Notes: generated by a model not told the origin, from the sequence alone. A stretch of DNA of 64,000 bases from Kaistia hirudinis (GCF_014196455.1 NZ_JACIDS010000001.1:620001-684000), one strand, 5' to 3'. Shown: positions 27,487 to 36,782, counted from the first letter of the stretch. Program-made: numbers and translations.

Positions 27487-28530
27487 TTGCACTCCATCGA
27501 AAAATCCCTGTTCAAGCTGGTGCCGAAGCGTATCTCGGAAGCCATCATGCTGCGGCGGCTCGGAACCGCGCTGCCGACCATGGCGACGTCGACGCCTTCG
27601 CTCGTTTTCGAGCATGGCGGACAGCGCAGCCGTCATCGCCATCAGGTCGATTTCGCCCGCGACGGCGACCGGCTCCTGATCGTGCTGGATCGCGATCGGC
27701 TGGCCTCGGATTGGGAACTCTACTACATGACGTGGCGTCGGCTGCCGACGCTCGTCCGCATCCTGTCCCGCGCCTCCCGCGAGTTGACGCCCGTCAGCGG
27801 CAATATTTCCGACGGCGGCGGCAACCTGCCCGACGAGCTCGCCTTCTGCTCCGATGAACCGCTGGCCTTCCTCGTCCCCGATCCCGCTTTCATGACCGAG
27901 CACTTCTACCAACCCTTCCGAGAGCTGGCGGACAGCCAGCCGGCGCGCTGGCATCAGCGCCGGGACACGCTGCTCTGGCGCGGCTCGATCTCCGGCGAGG
28001 GGCTGACGATCACGCATGCCATGGACGTCGATGATCCCGCTCTGAAGCAGCGCGTGCGGCTCTGCCTGGCGCTGCGGGGCCTCGCCGATGTCGATGTGAA
28101 GCTCTTGGCCTCGGCGCGCGACAAGGCGGAACAGCAGGCGACGGCGGCGGTGGAAGCGCACGGGCTTCTCGGCGCGCCGATCGCTCCGTCGCGCTGGATC
28201 GACGTCAAATTCGCGCTCGATATCGACGGGCCGACCAACAGCTGGGCCAATTTCTATACGCGCATGCTGCTCGGCTGCTGCGTGCTCAAGGTCGCGTCAC
28301 CAAGCGGCTTCCGGCAGTGGTATTACGACGATCTCGTCGCCTGGACGCATTACGTGCCGGTGGCGGCCGATCTTTCCGACCTGATCGAGAAGGTCGAGTG
28401 GTGCCGCACCCATGATCTCGCCTGCCGCGACATCGCGAGCGCCGGCCAGGAATTTGCCCTGCGCCGGACGCCCGAATCGGAAACAGTCGCGACCGTCGAA
28501 CGCCTCAACGAGCGTTTCGGAGCGCGGTAG
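27487..28530 (+). CDS. GT90-family glycosyltransferase (CAP10/LPS-modifying type)
   Basis: A 347-residue protein of the glycosyltransferase 90 group, with the typical DTLLWRGSISG donor-site segment at mid-protein and the C-terminal block DIDGPTNSWANFYTRMLLGC followed by QWYYDDLVAWTHYVPV. Members transfer xylose or related sugars onto LPS or capsule. There is no signal peptide, so it is probably cytoplasmic or membrane-associated at the inner face. It stands alone on the plus strand between metG and tatD, with only eight bases to the metG end. ATG 27487 has no strong Shine-Dalgarno site. Confidence 0.8.
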   Translation: MHSIEKSLFKLVPKRISEAIMLRRLGTALPTMATSTPSLVFEHGGQRSRHRHQVDFARDGDRLLIVLDRDRLASDWELYYMTWRRLPTLVRILSRASRELTPVSGNISDGGGNLPDELAFCSDEPLAFLVPDPAFMTEHFYQPFRELADSQPARWHQRRDTLLWRGSISGEGLTITHAMDVDDPALKQRVRLCLALRGLADVDVKLLASARDKAEQQATAAVEAHGLLGAPIAPSRWIDVKFALDIDGPTNSWANFYTRMLLGCCVLKVASPSGFRQWYYDDLVAWTHYVPVAADLSDLIEKVEWCRTHDLACRDIASAGQEFALRRTPESETVATVERLNERFGAR

Positions 28531-28538
28531 ACGCGGCC

Positions 28539-30095
28539 TCAGCTGGTCGCGGCTTCCGGTTCCTGATAGCGCGGGAAGACGCCGGTCGGCGTCGGCAGCA
28601 CCGTACCGCCGACGAGCCGGCCGGATGGACCGAGCGCGTCGAAGGCACGCCGATCGGCCGGAACGGCGAGCAGGTCGAGCAGCTTCGCCGCGGAGCCGGG
28701 CATGGCCGGCTGCGACAGGATCGCCACCTGCCGGATCAGTTCCGCCGTCACGTAGAGCACCGTCGCCATGCGGACCGGATCGGTCTTGCGCAGGCGCCAG
28801 GGCTCCTCCTTCGCGAAGTAGCGGTTCGCCTCCGCAACGAGGTTCCAGACGGCATTGAGCGCGAGGTGGATCTGCTGCGCGTCGAAGGCCTGCCGGCAGA
28901 GCGGCAGCAGCCCGTCGGCGGCAGCGAGGATCGCCTCGTCGTCGGCCGAGAGCGCGCCCGGCTCCGGCAGGATCCCGTCGAGGTTCTTCCCGATCATCGA
29001 CAGCGAGCGCTGCGCCAGATTGCCGAGATCGTTGGCGAGATCGGCATTGATGCGGTTGACGATCGCCTCGTGGCTGTAATTGCCGTCCTGACCGAACGGC
29101 ACCTCGCGCAGGAAGAAGAAGCGCACCGGATCGACGCCATAGGCCTCGACGATCGAGAACGGATCGACGACGTTGCCGACCGATTTCGACATCTTCTCGC
29201 CGCGGTTGAACAGAAATCCGTGGGCGAAAACGCGCTTCGGCGGCTCGAGCCCCGCGGAGAACAGGAAGGCCGGCCAATAGACCGCGTGGAAGCGGACGAT
29301 GTCCTTGCCGATCACATGCAGATCCGCAGGCCAATAGCGACGGAAGCTCTCGCTTTCGACATCCGGATAGCCGACGCCCGTGATGTAGTTGGTCAGCGCG
29401 TCGACCCAGACATACATGACGTGCTTGGGGTCGCCGGGCACCGGAATGCCCCAGTCGAAGGTCGTGCGCGAGATCGAGAGATCCTTGAGGCCGCCCTTGA
29501 CGAAGCTCACCACCTCATTGCGGCGCTCGTCCGGACCGATGAACTCGGGATGCGCCTCGTAGTGAGCGAGCAGGCGGTCCTGATAGGCGGAGAGGCGGAA
29601 GAAATAGCTCTCCTCCTCCACCCATTCGACCGGGGTGCCCTGCGCGCCATAGCGCACGCCATCGGCGCGCAGCTCGGTCTCGCTCTCCGCGTAATAGGCC
29701 TCGTCGCGAACCGAATACCAGCCGGCATAGCTGCCCTTGTAGATATCGCCGGCCGCCAGCATGCGCTCCCAGATCGCCTGGGAGGCGCGATAATGGCGTG
29801 GCTCGCTGGTGCGGATGAAGTCGTCGTTGGAGCAATCGAGCAGCCCGGCCATCGCCTGGAAGCGTGGGACGTTCCGATCCGCGAGCTCGCGCGCCGTGAT
29901 CCCGGCGCGCGCCGCCGTCTGCACCATCTTGATGCCGTGCTCGTCCGTTCCCGTGAGGAAATGGACGTCATAGCCGTCGAGGCGCTTGAAGCGCGCGAGC
30001 GCGTCGGTCGCCAGCACCTCATAGGCGTGGCCGATATGGGGTTCGCCGTTCGGATAGGCGATCGCCGTCGTGATGTAGAATTTCCGTGCCGTCAT
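28539..30095 (-). CDS. metG: Methionyl-tRNA synthetase
   Basis: A 518-residue class I synthetase that charges tRNA-Met. The HIGH motif is in [13 protein letters not shown], the KMSKS motif in [15 protein letters not shown], and FLTGTDEHG is the amino-acid site. It lacks the C-terminal tRNA-binding EMAP-type domain, which is normal for this alphaproteobacterial form. ATG 30095 is chosen because the conserved [17 protein letters not shown] sequence begins there; the 60 residues of open frame upstream are unconserved. It is downstream of holB by 71 bases in the tmk-holB-metG run. Confidence 0.96.
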   Translation of the reverse strand: MTARKFYITTAIAYPNGEPHIGHAYEVLATDALARFKRLDGYDVHFLTGTDEHGIKMVQTAARAGITARELADRNVPRFQAMAGLLDCSNDDFIRTSEPRHYRASQAIWERMLAAGDIYKGSYAGWYSVRDEAYYAESETELRADGVRYGAQGTPVEWVEEESYFFRLSAYQDRLLAHYEAHPEFIGPDERRNEVVSFVKGGLKDLSISRTTFDWGIPVPGDPKHVMYVWVDALTNYITGVGYPDVESESFRRYWPADLHVIGKDIVRFHAVYWPAFLFSAGLEPPKRVFAHGFLFNRGEKMSKSVGNVVDPFSIVEAYGVDPVRFFFLREVPFGQDGNYSHEAIVNRINADLANDLGNLAQRSLSMIGKNLDGILPEPGALSADDEAILAAADGLLPLCRQAFDAQQIHLALNAVWNLVAEANRYFAKEEPWRLRKTDPVRMATVLYVTAELIRQVAILSQPAMPGSAAKLLDLLAVPADRRAFDALGPSGRLVGGTVLPTPTGVFPRYQEPEAATS

Positions 30096-30166
30096 AGGCC
30101 GCTCGTCTTTCTTGAAGTCCGCACCATGCCGAAGCCGGACCGGCAGAGCCGATCCCTCTCGAGACG

Positions 30167-31243
30167 TCACATTCGGGTTGCGCGGGCGAGCATGGTCAGT
30201 GTCGATAGCACGAATTGTTTGCGGTCGAGGTTGAGCGCTTCGACCTCGGCCGAAGCGACGCGGACCTTTTCCCACACCTCCGCCCAGCTCGCAAGCGGGA
30301 CGGCCGCCGCCGCGGGGGGCAGAATCCCGAGTTCCGGCGGCTCGGCCTCTCCCCTCGCCCGCCGCGCCAGCCAGTCGAAAACCAGGTCCTGGAAACCCTC
30401 GAACGCCTCGTCGGCGCCGCGCTGGCCCACGAGGTCGCCGAGCGCATGCGCGGCCGCGGCATTGAGCGTCGGCACGCTGGCGATCGCGCTCGAAAAGGCG
30501 CGGCCTATGGCGGCCATGTCCTCGTCCAGGAAGCGGATCGCACGGCGGAGGCTTCCCCGCCCCGCTTCCGCCGCGAAACGGCGCAGCTCGGCCGAGGCAT
30601 CCGCATGTTCAGTCAATGCCGTCTCGATCGCGTCCACCGAAAGTGGCGCGAGGTCGAGCCGGCGGCAGCGCGAGCGGATGGTGGGCAGCAATCGCCCCGG
30701 AGAATGGGAGAGGACGAGGAACAGCGAGCGCTTCGGCGGTTCTTCAAGAATCTTCAGCAACGCATTGGCAGCGTTGACATTCATGTCATCGGCCGAATCG
30801 ACGATGGCGATACGCCAGCCGGCCTCGCCCGCCGTCGAACCGAAGAAGGGGATCGTACGCCGCACCTCGTCGATCGAGAGCGAAGCGAGGAAGCGCTTGT
30901 TCTTCTCGTCATAGGGACGCGACAGCGTGAGGATGTTGGGATGCGAGCCGGCGGCGATCTTCCGCGCTACGGCCGTCTCCGGCGACACCGCCAGCGTCGC
31001 GGCATCGGGTGCGCGCGCGGGATCGGGATGCGTCAGCGCGAAGCGGGCGAAGCGATAGGCGAGCGTCGCCTTGCCTATGCCCTTGGGCCCGCCGATCAGC
31101 CAGGCATGGTGCATGCGGCCGCCGCGATAGGCCTCGACGAGCAGGCGTTCAACATCGCTGCCGCCATACCAGTCGTTCTGCGCCTCCGGCAGCGCCCAGC
31201 CGTCGATCGCGTCCGGCGCGAGAGCTTCGGGTGCTTCCGCCAT
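30167..31243 (-). CDS. holB: DNA polymerase III subunit delta'
   Basis: A 358-residue AAA+ clamp-loader subunit. [20 protein letters not shown] contains the P-loop (GPKGIGKAT). The sensor/Walker B area reads [13 protein letters not shown] and [20 protein letters not shown], the hallmark of delta'. The C-terminal part forms the collar. Its start overlaps the tmk stop by one base (TGATG), the standard alphaproteobacterial coupling. The AAA+ zinc-module cysteines are not obvious, which is common in delta' of this group. Confidence 0.93.
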   Translation of the reverse strand: MAEAPEALAPDAIDGWALPEAQNDWYGGSDVERLLVEAYRGGRMHHAWLIGGPKGIGKATLAYRFARFALTHPDPARAPDAATLAVSPETAVARKIAAGSHPNILTLSRPYDEKNKRFLASLSIDEVRRTIPFFGSTAGEAGWRIAIVDSADDMNVNAANALLKILEEPPKRSLFLVLSHSPGRLLPTIRSRCRRLDLAPLSVDAIETALTEHADASAELRRFAAEAGRGSLRRAIRFLDEDMAAIGRAFSSAIASVPTLNAAAAHALGDLVGQRGADEAFEGFQDLVFDWLARRARGEAEPPELGILPPAAAAVPLASWAEVWEKVRVASAEVEALNLDRKQFVLSTLTMLARATRM

Positions 31244-31890
31244 CAGACCGTCTCCGCCGTTGGCAGCAGCCGAACCTCGACCGCCTTCCAGATGTCGGCC
31301 GCGACGTCGTCCTCCGGCCGGGAGGCGTCGATCACGACGCAGCGGCCGGGATCGCGACGCGCGATCTCGAGGAAGGCCTGACGCCGCTTTTCGTGACGGT
31401 CGAGCGTCTCGCGCTCAAACCGGTCGGCGACATCCCCCTCCCCGCGCCGCCGCGTGGCGCGCCCGAGCCCGATCTCGACCGGCAGGTCCAGGATGATCGT
31501 GAGGTTCGGGCGAACCGCGCCCACGGCCAGATGCTCAAGCGCCGCAAGCAGCTTCTCGTCGACGCCATCGCTGCCCTGATAGGCGCGGGTTGAATCGAAG
31601 AAGCGATCCGACAGCACCCACTCCCCGCGCTCCAGCGCCGGGCGGATAACGCGATCGACATGATCCGCCCGCGCCGCCGCGAAGAGGATGCTCTCGCCCT
31701 CGACGCCGAGGCCGATCGCCTTGCCCGAGAGGAGAAAATCGCGGATGCGCTCGGCCGTCTCCGTCCCGCCCGGCTCGCGCGTCACCACCACGTTCGCGCC
31801 GCGCTTGCGCAGCGCCTCGGCGAGCCGGCGGATCTGCGTCGACTTGCCGGCGCCCTCGCCGCCTTCGAATGTCACGAACTGTGCCTTCAC
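31243..31890 (-). CDS. tmk: Thymidylate kinase
   Basis: A 215-residue dTMP kinase. The P-loop is FEGGEGAGKSTQ, the DRX motif appears as VLSDRFFDSTRAYQG, and the lid segment is ATRRRGEGDVADRFE. GTG 31890 is chosen: the TGAGG of the upstream stop region is eight bases before it and the protein then starts just ahead of the P-loop strand. The ATG at 31935 would overlap the carboxypeptidase gene by 35 bases. It is ten bases downstream of the D,D-carboxypeptidase homologue and coupled to holB. Confidence 0.94.
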   Translation of the reverse strand: MKAQFVTFEGGEGAGKSTQIRRLAEALRKRGANVVVTREPGGTETAERIRDFLLSGKAIGLGVEGESILFAAARADHVDRVIRPALERGEWVLSDRFFDSTRAYQGSDGVDEKLLAALEHLAVGAVRPNLTIILDLPVEIGLGRATRRRGEGDVADRFERETLDRHEKRRQAFLEIARRDPGRCVVIDASRPEDDVAADIWKAVEVRLLPTAETV

Positions 31891-31900
31891 AACCGGTGCC

Positions 31901-33064
31901 TCACAGCCAGCCGATGAGCAACTGGCCCACCGCATCGATGGCCCGCTGGCTCATGCTGCCGACGCCGACCGCTTCGGTCGTGAACACCGGCTTTTCGAAC
32001 ACCTTGTCGTCGTCGGTCCAGACGCGGATCACGCCGACCTGCTGATCCTTTTTCACGGGCGCGACCAGCGGCCCCGTATAGATCGCGCGGGCCCGAATGG
32101 GCGCGCGCACGCCCTTTTCGATCAGCACATCAAACGGCTCATGCGTGGCGAGCGGCACGGTGCCCTTGATGCCGCCGAAGACGCGGGCGTTCGCGACCGG
32201 ATCGCCGGCGGCGAAGAAGCGCACGCGCTCGAAGCCGCTGCCGGCGTAGCCGAGCAGCCGCTTCGCCTCATCCGTCCGGTCCTTCTCACTCGGCAGGCCC
32301 GCCACCACCAGCGTCGTTCGATGGCCGTCCTGGACCGCGGATAGCGTCATGCCGAAGCCCGCTTCCGGCGTCGAGCCCGTCGAGAGGCCATCGACGCCGA
32401 GCCCTGCCCCGAGCAGTGGATTGCGGTTGCGCTGATAGATCTTGTTCCAGGTGAAATCCGGTTCGGCGTAGATCTTGTAGAGTTCGGGATGGTGGGTGAT
32501 CAGATAGTCGGCGATCGTCGCGAGATCCCGCGCCGTCGCCTTCTGTGCCGGATCGCCGAGGCCGGTCACATTGGCGAAGGTGCTGCCCGCCAGACGCAGC
32601 GCGCTCGCCTTGTCGTTCATCCGCCGTACGAAAGCCGCTTCGGAGCCGGCAATGCCCTCGGCGAGGATGAGGCAGGCGTCATTGCCGGCCTGGACGATGG
32701 CGCCGCGCAGAAGGTCCGAGACGGGAACGGAGGATTTCAACGCCGCGAACATCGTCGCGCTGCCGGAAGGCGCCCCGCCCGTCCGCCAGGCGTTCTCGCT
32801 CACCGGAAAGGTCTGATCGAGCGAGATCTCGCCGGCCGCGATCGCATCGAAGACCACCGCCATCGTCATCATCTTGACCATGGCCGCCGGATCGAACGGG
32901 ATGTCGTCGCCCTTGCGATAAAGCACCGCGCCGGAATCCTCGTCGATCAGGATGGCGTAAGGCGCCTTGCTGTCATAGCCCGCGGCGAGCGCCGGCAGCG
33001 CGCTCGCCGTCAAGACGGCGAGAGACACAGCGAGGCGGCGAAAGGCAGGACCGATCGAAGGCAT
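31901..33064 (-). CDS. PBP5/DacF-family D,D-carboxypeptidase homologue lacking catalytic residues
   Basis: A 387-residue exported protein. Signal peptide ends near ALPALAA; the S11 peptidase domain spans about 30-280; a PBP5 C-terminal beta domain and an amphipathic C-terminal helix (RAIDAVGQLLIGWL) follow. All three active-site motifs are recognisable but altered. SxxK reads A61-M-V-K64 (DPAAMVKMMT), SxN reads A126-G-N128 (VQAGNDA), and KTG reads S228-T-G230 (DGLSTGST). The nucleophilic Ser, the second catalytic Ser and the Lys of KTG are therefore all missing, while the fold-defining residues remain. The frame is intact, so a non-catalytic peptidoglycan-binding or regulatory role is likely. 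An ATG at 33085 is an alternative start. Confidence 0.88.
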   Translation of the reverse strand: MPSIGPAFRRLAVSLAVLTASALPALAAGYDSKAPYAILIDEDSGAVLYRKGDDIPFDPAAMVKMMTMAVVFDAIAAGEISLDQTFPVSENAWRTGGAPSGSATMFAALKSSVPVSDLLRGAIVQAGNDACLILAEGIAGSEAAFVRRMNDKASALRLAGSTFANVTGLGDPAQKATARDLATIADYLITHHPELYKIYAEPDFTWNKIYQRNRNPLLGAGLGVDGLSTGSTPEAGFGMTLSAVQDGHRTTLVVAGLPSEKDRTDEAKRLLGYAGSGFERVRFFAAGDPVANARVFGGIKGTVPLATHEPFDVLIEKGVRAPIRARAIYTGPLVAPVKKDQQVGVIRVWTDDDKVFEKPVFTTEAVGVGSMSQRAIDAVGQLLIGWL

Positions 33065-33162
33065 TGTGCGACCCGGGCACCGCATCGGCGGCGGAGCGAC
33101 TATAGCTACCAGTTCGCCCGCAAGCGGATCAATGGCGGGCCGGGACACCGGCCCGCTTCCCG

Positions 33163-34629
33163 TCAGCGCGTCATCACGAAAGCGCCGCGTGCACCCGCAT
33201 CGGCGACGGCCTTGAGGGCCTCGTCGCTCTGGGTCGTCGGCGGCAGGACGAGACGCACGGCCTGCATGCTGCGGCCGTTGATCGAAATCGGCAGCACGCG
33301 CACATGACCGAGCGATGCGAGCTTCGTGCCCATCGCGGCCGCATTGTCGGCGCTGGCGAAGACGCCGACCTGAATCTCGACGAGATCGGCGCTGCGTTCG
33401 GCGGCGCGCCGGGCGATCGCCTCGTTGAGCGCGAGCTGCAGCTTGTCGCGGCGCGGAGCGGCCATGGTCTCGGCGGCGATCTGGGCCGGCGAGAGCAGCG
33501 CGTCCTCGGCATAGGAGGAACGCGCCGACCGCGGCGTCTGGCTCGAATACCCGTCGCCGGTCGCAGCGTTCGCTTCCGGCGCGTAGCCCACGGGCTCGGA
33601 CAGCGTGTAAGTGCCGAGGAGCCGCTCGCCATAGTTCGAGCCATTGGCCGGAGCCGCATCGCCGGCCGCGGAGGCCTGAACGACCGTCGGCTGGGCAATG
33701 GCGGCGGGCGCGACATCGTTGCGCGCCACGGCAATGGCCGCAGGCGCGGCCTGGCGGGCGGGCGCGACGTCGAGCGACGCCGCCTGGATCTCGTAATTGT
33801 AAGGGTCGATGGCCAGACCGCCATCGACGCCGGGGCGCGAGCGCGGGATCGGCACCATCGCGAGGACGACGGAGGGCTGCGAAGTCGGCGCTTGCAGCTT
33901 CGGCCGCGCCGACGGCGACTGCAGCGCGATCATGGTGTCGGCAGCCGGCATGCGGCGGAGCGCCGGCGTCGGGACGCCCGTGCGCGGCGGCACATAGCTC
34001 GCCAGCAGCATCTGTCGGTCATGGCCTTCCATCCGGGCCGGGCCGACATATTCGACCTTCACCTTGGCCGAGCCGTGATGCCGGACGTCGAGCAGTTCGG
34101 CGGCGGTGGCCGAGAGGTCGATGATGCGGTCGCGCTCATACGGTCCGCGATCATTGACGCGGACGATGATCGAGCTGCCATTCTTGACGTTGGTGACGCG
34201 CGCATAGCTCGGCAGCGGCATGGTCGGATGCGCAGCCGAGAGCGTGTCCATGTCATAGACTTCGCCATTGGCGGTGTACCGGCCATGGAAGGCCATGCCG
34301 TACCACGAGGCGTAGCCGACCGCCGTGTAGCGCTTGTCTTCCTTCGGCGTATAGACGCGGCCCTTCACGGTATAGGACTTGCCGACCATGTAGCGGCCGC
34401 CGCCCTGCGGAACCGGCTGGCCATATTCGACCACGCGCGGGCTGGCCTTCACGCCATACTTGCTCTCGGGAAAATATTCCGAAGACCGCTTGGTCGGGGC
34501 CGGCGGCTTGTTCGCGCAGGACGCGAGAAGCACCGCTGCGGAAAGCAAAAGAGCCGATTGGACCGCCCGCTTGCGGGCAGACGATCCGACGCGCTTGGTA
34601 CGCATGACTGAAATTGCGCTCGTCCCCAT
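33163..34629 (-). CDS. rlpA: RlpA-family septal lipoprotein with SPOR domain
   Basis: A 488-residue protein. A lipobox (LLASCANK, acylated Cys at about residue 38) follows a basic N-terminus and hydrophobic stretch. A double-psi beta-barrel domain reads ASWYGMAFHGRYTANGEVYD, RVTNVKNGSSIIVRVNDRG and DRIIDLSATAAELL. A long Pro/Ala-rich linker leads to a C-terminal SPOR domain (VEIQVGVFASADNAAAMGTK) that binds denuded septal glycan. RlpA proteins are lytic transglycosylases or septal structural proteins. ATG 34629 has GAGGA six bases upstream. Its neighbour is the inactive carboxypeptidase homologue. Confidence 0.9.
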   Translation of the reverse strand: MGTSAISVMRTKRVGSSARKRAVQSALLLSAAVLLASCANKPPAPTKRSSEYFPESKYGVKASPRVVEYGQPVPQGGGRYMVGKSYTVKGRVYTPKEDKRYTAVGYASWYGMAFHGRYTANGEVYDMDTLSAAHPTMPLPSYARVTNVKNGSSIIVRVNDRGPYERDRIIDLSATAAELLDVRHHGSAKVKVEYVGPARMEGHDRQMLLASYVPPRTGVPTPALRRMPAADTMIALQSPSARPKLQAPTSQPSVVLAMVPIPRSRPGVDGGLAIDPYNYEIQAASLDVAPARQAAPAAIAVARNDVAPAAIAQPTVVQASAAGDAAPANGSNYGERLLGTYTLSEPVGYAPEANAATGDGYSSQTPRSARSSYAEDALLSPAQIAAETMAAPRRDKLQLALNEAIARRAAERSADLVEIQVGVFASADNAAAMGTKLASLGHVRVLPISINGRSMQAVRLVLPPTTQSDEALKAVADAGARGAFVMTR

Positions 34630-34923
34630 CTTGCATCCTCGATAGCAGCAAGCGGCCAACCTGTCGACCGATCGCCGCTTCTGCGGCCAGAGCGTCCGGT
34701 CTGCGCAACACTCCGCTGCTGGCGGATCGCGAGGCCCGATACCCCAGAACCATAGACGTCCCCGGCACTTGAAGAAGCGTTAATGCGCCCTTGCCCGAAC
34801 CCATCAATTCCCGACAATCCCGTCGACCAATCATTATTGGTTAGCGCTTCGTCACCACGAGGCCGCGCCTTGTCGTGCGACCCGGTGCGACCCGGTCGGC
34901 GCCGATCGGACGGGATGCCATCA

Positions 34924-36159
34924 TCATGACCGCTCGATTTCGATGCGCCGACCGACCGCGAGGACGATTGCTAAGAGCATCATGCCGCCGGCGAGCAGGA
35001 AGGTCAGCCGCATCCCTGCGGCGATGGCCGAAGCGCTCGCGCTGGTGATGTCTCCGGTCCCGACGCCGAAGGCGAAGACAGCGCACATCAGCGAAGCGCC
35101 TGCAATCAGGCCGACATTGCGCGACAGGTTCAGCGCTCCCGAAACCGTGCCGCGCCGCTCCTTCGGGATATCGGTGAGCGCCGCCGTATTGTTGGCAGCC
35201 TGGAACAGCTGATAGCCCGGCGTGAGCACGATGATGGCCAGCACATAGCCGGCGACGCCGATCAGGTTCGGCAGAAACGCCAGCAGGAAGGCGCCCACGG
35301 CCAGCAGGACGAGGCCGAGGGCGAGCACGCGGCTCGTGCCTCCCGCATCGACCAGCCGGCCGGACGGAACGCCGCTGACGATCGAGATCACGGGGCCGAC
35401 CGCCATCACGAAGCCGACCTCCGTCGCCGTCAGGCCGAGGGCGATGCCGAGATAGAACGGCCCAACGACGAGCGTCGTCATCATGACCGCCGCGACCAGC
35501 AGGTTGACGCCGAGATTGGTCGCAAGCGCCCGGTTCATCGTGGACCACGGATTTGCACGCGACGTCGCTCTCGCGGCAGGGGCGCCCGGCAGCAGCGCTA
35601 CCGCCAGGACGAGGGCCAGAACCGCCAGCGGCACCTGCACCCAGAAGACGCCGCGCCAGCCCGTCATTGGGATCAGCAGTCCGCCCAGCGACGGGCCGAG
35701 TGCCGTCCCCAGCGCCGAGACGGTCCCGAGCAGGCCCATCGCCCGACCGACACGCGCCTCGCTCGCCGTCTGCCGCATCAGCGCCATGGCGAGCGTCATC
35801 AGGAACGCAGCGCCGATGCCCTGCAGCGCCCGCGCTCCGATCAGCAGCCACAGGCTCGGCGCGACGGCGCAGAGCAGCGAGGCGACGGTGAACAGGGCGA
35901 GGCCAGCCACGAGCATGGGCTTCAATCCGTGACGGTCGCCGAGCCGGCCGGCGACCAGGACCGAGACCGTCAGCGCGGCGAGATAGGCGACGACGACCGT
36001 CTCCACCTCATGAAACGGCGCCGAAAACGCCTCGGCCAGCGCCGGGAGCGCGATATTGGCGATGCTCGTGCCGAGCGATGCCAGCCCCATCGACAGAGCC
36101 AGCGCGATCGTGATTGCTATTCGTGTCCTCGCGGATGCAAGCGCTTCCGTCTGTTCCAT
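34924..36159 (-). CDS. MFS efflux transporter (DHA2/EmrB-like)
   Basis: A 411-residue major-facilitator protein with about twelve to fourteen helices and the loop 2-3 signature AGRLGDRHGLKPML, plus GARALQGIGAAFLM (motif C-like antiporter segment). This supports drug or metabolite efflux driven by protons. ATG 36159 is used because AGGGCAAGG precedes it and it begins just before the first helix; the frame extends to 36264 across the intergenic operator. It is divergent from a MerR regulator 68 bases away, and a MerR-type dyad lies between them. A tandem ten-base repeat (gtgcgacccg) sits just past its stop at 34875-34894. Confidence 0.85.
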   Translation of the reverse strand: MEQTEALASARTRIAITIALALSMGLASLGTSIANIALPALAEAFSAPFHEVETVVVAYLAALTVSVLVAGRLGDRHGLKPMLVAGLALFTVASLLCAVAPSLWLLIGARALQGIGAAFLMTLAMALMRQTASEARVGRAMGLLGTVSALGTALGPSLGGLLIPMTGWRGVFWVQVPLAVLALVLAVALLPGAPAARATSRANPWSTMNRALATNLGVNLLVAAVMMTTLVVGPFYLGIALGLTATEVGFVMAVGPVISIVSGVPSGRLVDAGGTSRVLALGLVLLAVGAFLLAFLPNLIGVAGYVLAIIVLTPGYQLFQAANNTAALTDIPKERRGTVSGALNLSRNVGLIAGASLMCAVFAFGVGTGDITSASASAIAAGMRLTFLLAGGMMLLAIVLAVGRRIEIERS

Positions 36160-36202
36160 GCCTTGCCCTCTTGTCGAAATGTCCATTTGCGCGCAGGCTG
36201 CC

Positions 36203-36222
36203 ACTTCAAGCCAACTTGAGGT
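36203..36222. promoter_or_regulatory. MerR-type operator upstream of the MFS gene
   Basis: ACTTCAAG-ccaa-CTTGAGGT is an eight-plus-eight dyad with one mismatch. Positions 36204-36221 match 15 of 18 bases of the classical SoxR box CCTCAAGTTAACTTGAGG. On the minus strand TTGACC (36225-36220) can serve as a -35, and the dyad then occupies the long 19-base spacer typical of MerR-controlled promoters. The -10 (CAGCCT at 36200-36195) is weak. This fits activation of the MFS gene. Confidence 0.6.
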
Positions 36223-36227
36223 CAAGC

Positions 36228-36653
36228 ATGAAATTTCTGGACATCGGCGAGGTCGCGGCAGCAAGCGGGATCAAGCCGTCGGCGCTGCGCTACTACGAGG
36301 AAGCAGGGCTGATCGCGTCGGTCTCCCGGCATGGACTGCGCCGGCAATTTCCGCCCGAGGTGCTGTTGCAGCTCAAGCTGATCGCGATGGGCAAGTCGGC
36401 GGGCTTCTCGCTCGACGAGATCGGCGGGATGTTCGCCAGCAACGGGTTGCCGGACCTACCGCGCGAGGCGATTCACGCCAAGGCCGATGAGATCGATCGG
36501 AAGATCCGCGAGTTGACGGCGCTCCGCGACACGCTGCGCCACGTCGCCGACTGCCCTGCCCCCTCGCACATGGAATGCCCGACCTTCCGGCGCCTTGTCG
36601 ACGTTGCCGGCAAGCGCGGCGGACGGCGCAGGAAGGCTCAAACGCCGACATGA
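36228..36653 (+). CDS. MerR-family transcriptional regulator
   Basis: A 141-residue MerR protein. The N-terminal winged HTH reads LDIGEVAAASGIKPSALRYY and EEAGLIASVSRHGLRRQFPP, followed by a dimerisation helix and a short tail with two Cys (DCPAPSHMECP). It lacks the four-cysteine CX2CXCX5C cluster of SoxR, so it is not a [2Fe-2S] SoxR although the nearby operator resembles a SoxR box. ATG 36228 lies just past that operator, so its own message has little or no leader. It probably controls the divergent MFS gene. Confidence 0.88.
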   Translation: MKFLDIGEVAAASGIKPSALRYYEEAGLIASVSRHGLRRQFPPEVLLQLKLIAMGKSAGFSLDEIGGMFASNGLPDLPREAIHAKADEIDRKIRELTALRDTLRHVADCPAPSHMECPTFRRLVDVAGKRGGRRRKAQTPT

Positions 36654-36734
36654 ATGGGCCGCGATACGTAAAGCAGCCGCCTTTGGTCACCCCCAGCCGG
36701 ATGACAGAATGAGAGCCGCTCTCCCCCCGGCGAT

Positions 36735-36762
36735 TTGACATTCAAAACCTCGTCGCCATAAT
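36735..36762 (+). promoter_or_regulatory. Sigma-70-type promoter of the TetR-CPBP operon
   Basis: TTGACA at 36735-36740 and CATAAT at 36757-36762 are separated by 16 bases, an almost consensus pair that is unusually good for this GC-rich genome. The -10 lies within the left edge of the palindromic operator, so regulator binding would block it. Confidence 0.7.
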
Positions 36763-36782
36763 GACTGACGGTCAGTCATTAT
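36758..36782. promoter_or_regulatory. Perfect TetR-type palindrome overlapping promoter and start codon
   Basis: ATAATGACTGAC-G-GTCAGTCATTAT is a perfect 12+1+12 palindrome. The TGACTGAC/GTCAGTCA core is typical of TetR-family operators. It covers the -10 box on one side and the first two bases of the ATG at 36781 on the other, which implies tight autorepression. Confidence 0.85.

Noticed and set aside
34875-34894. Tandem gtgcgacccg repeat near the MFS stop as a regulatory repeat
   Set aside because: Only two copies, in a gap between two genes on the same strand, with no conserved partner; chance duplication is adequate.
36228-36653. Calling the MerR protein SoxR because of the operator
   Set aside because: The four-cysteine [2Fe-2S] motif is absent; only two tail cysteines are present.
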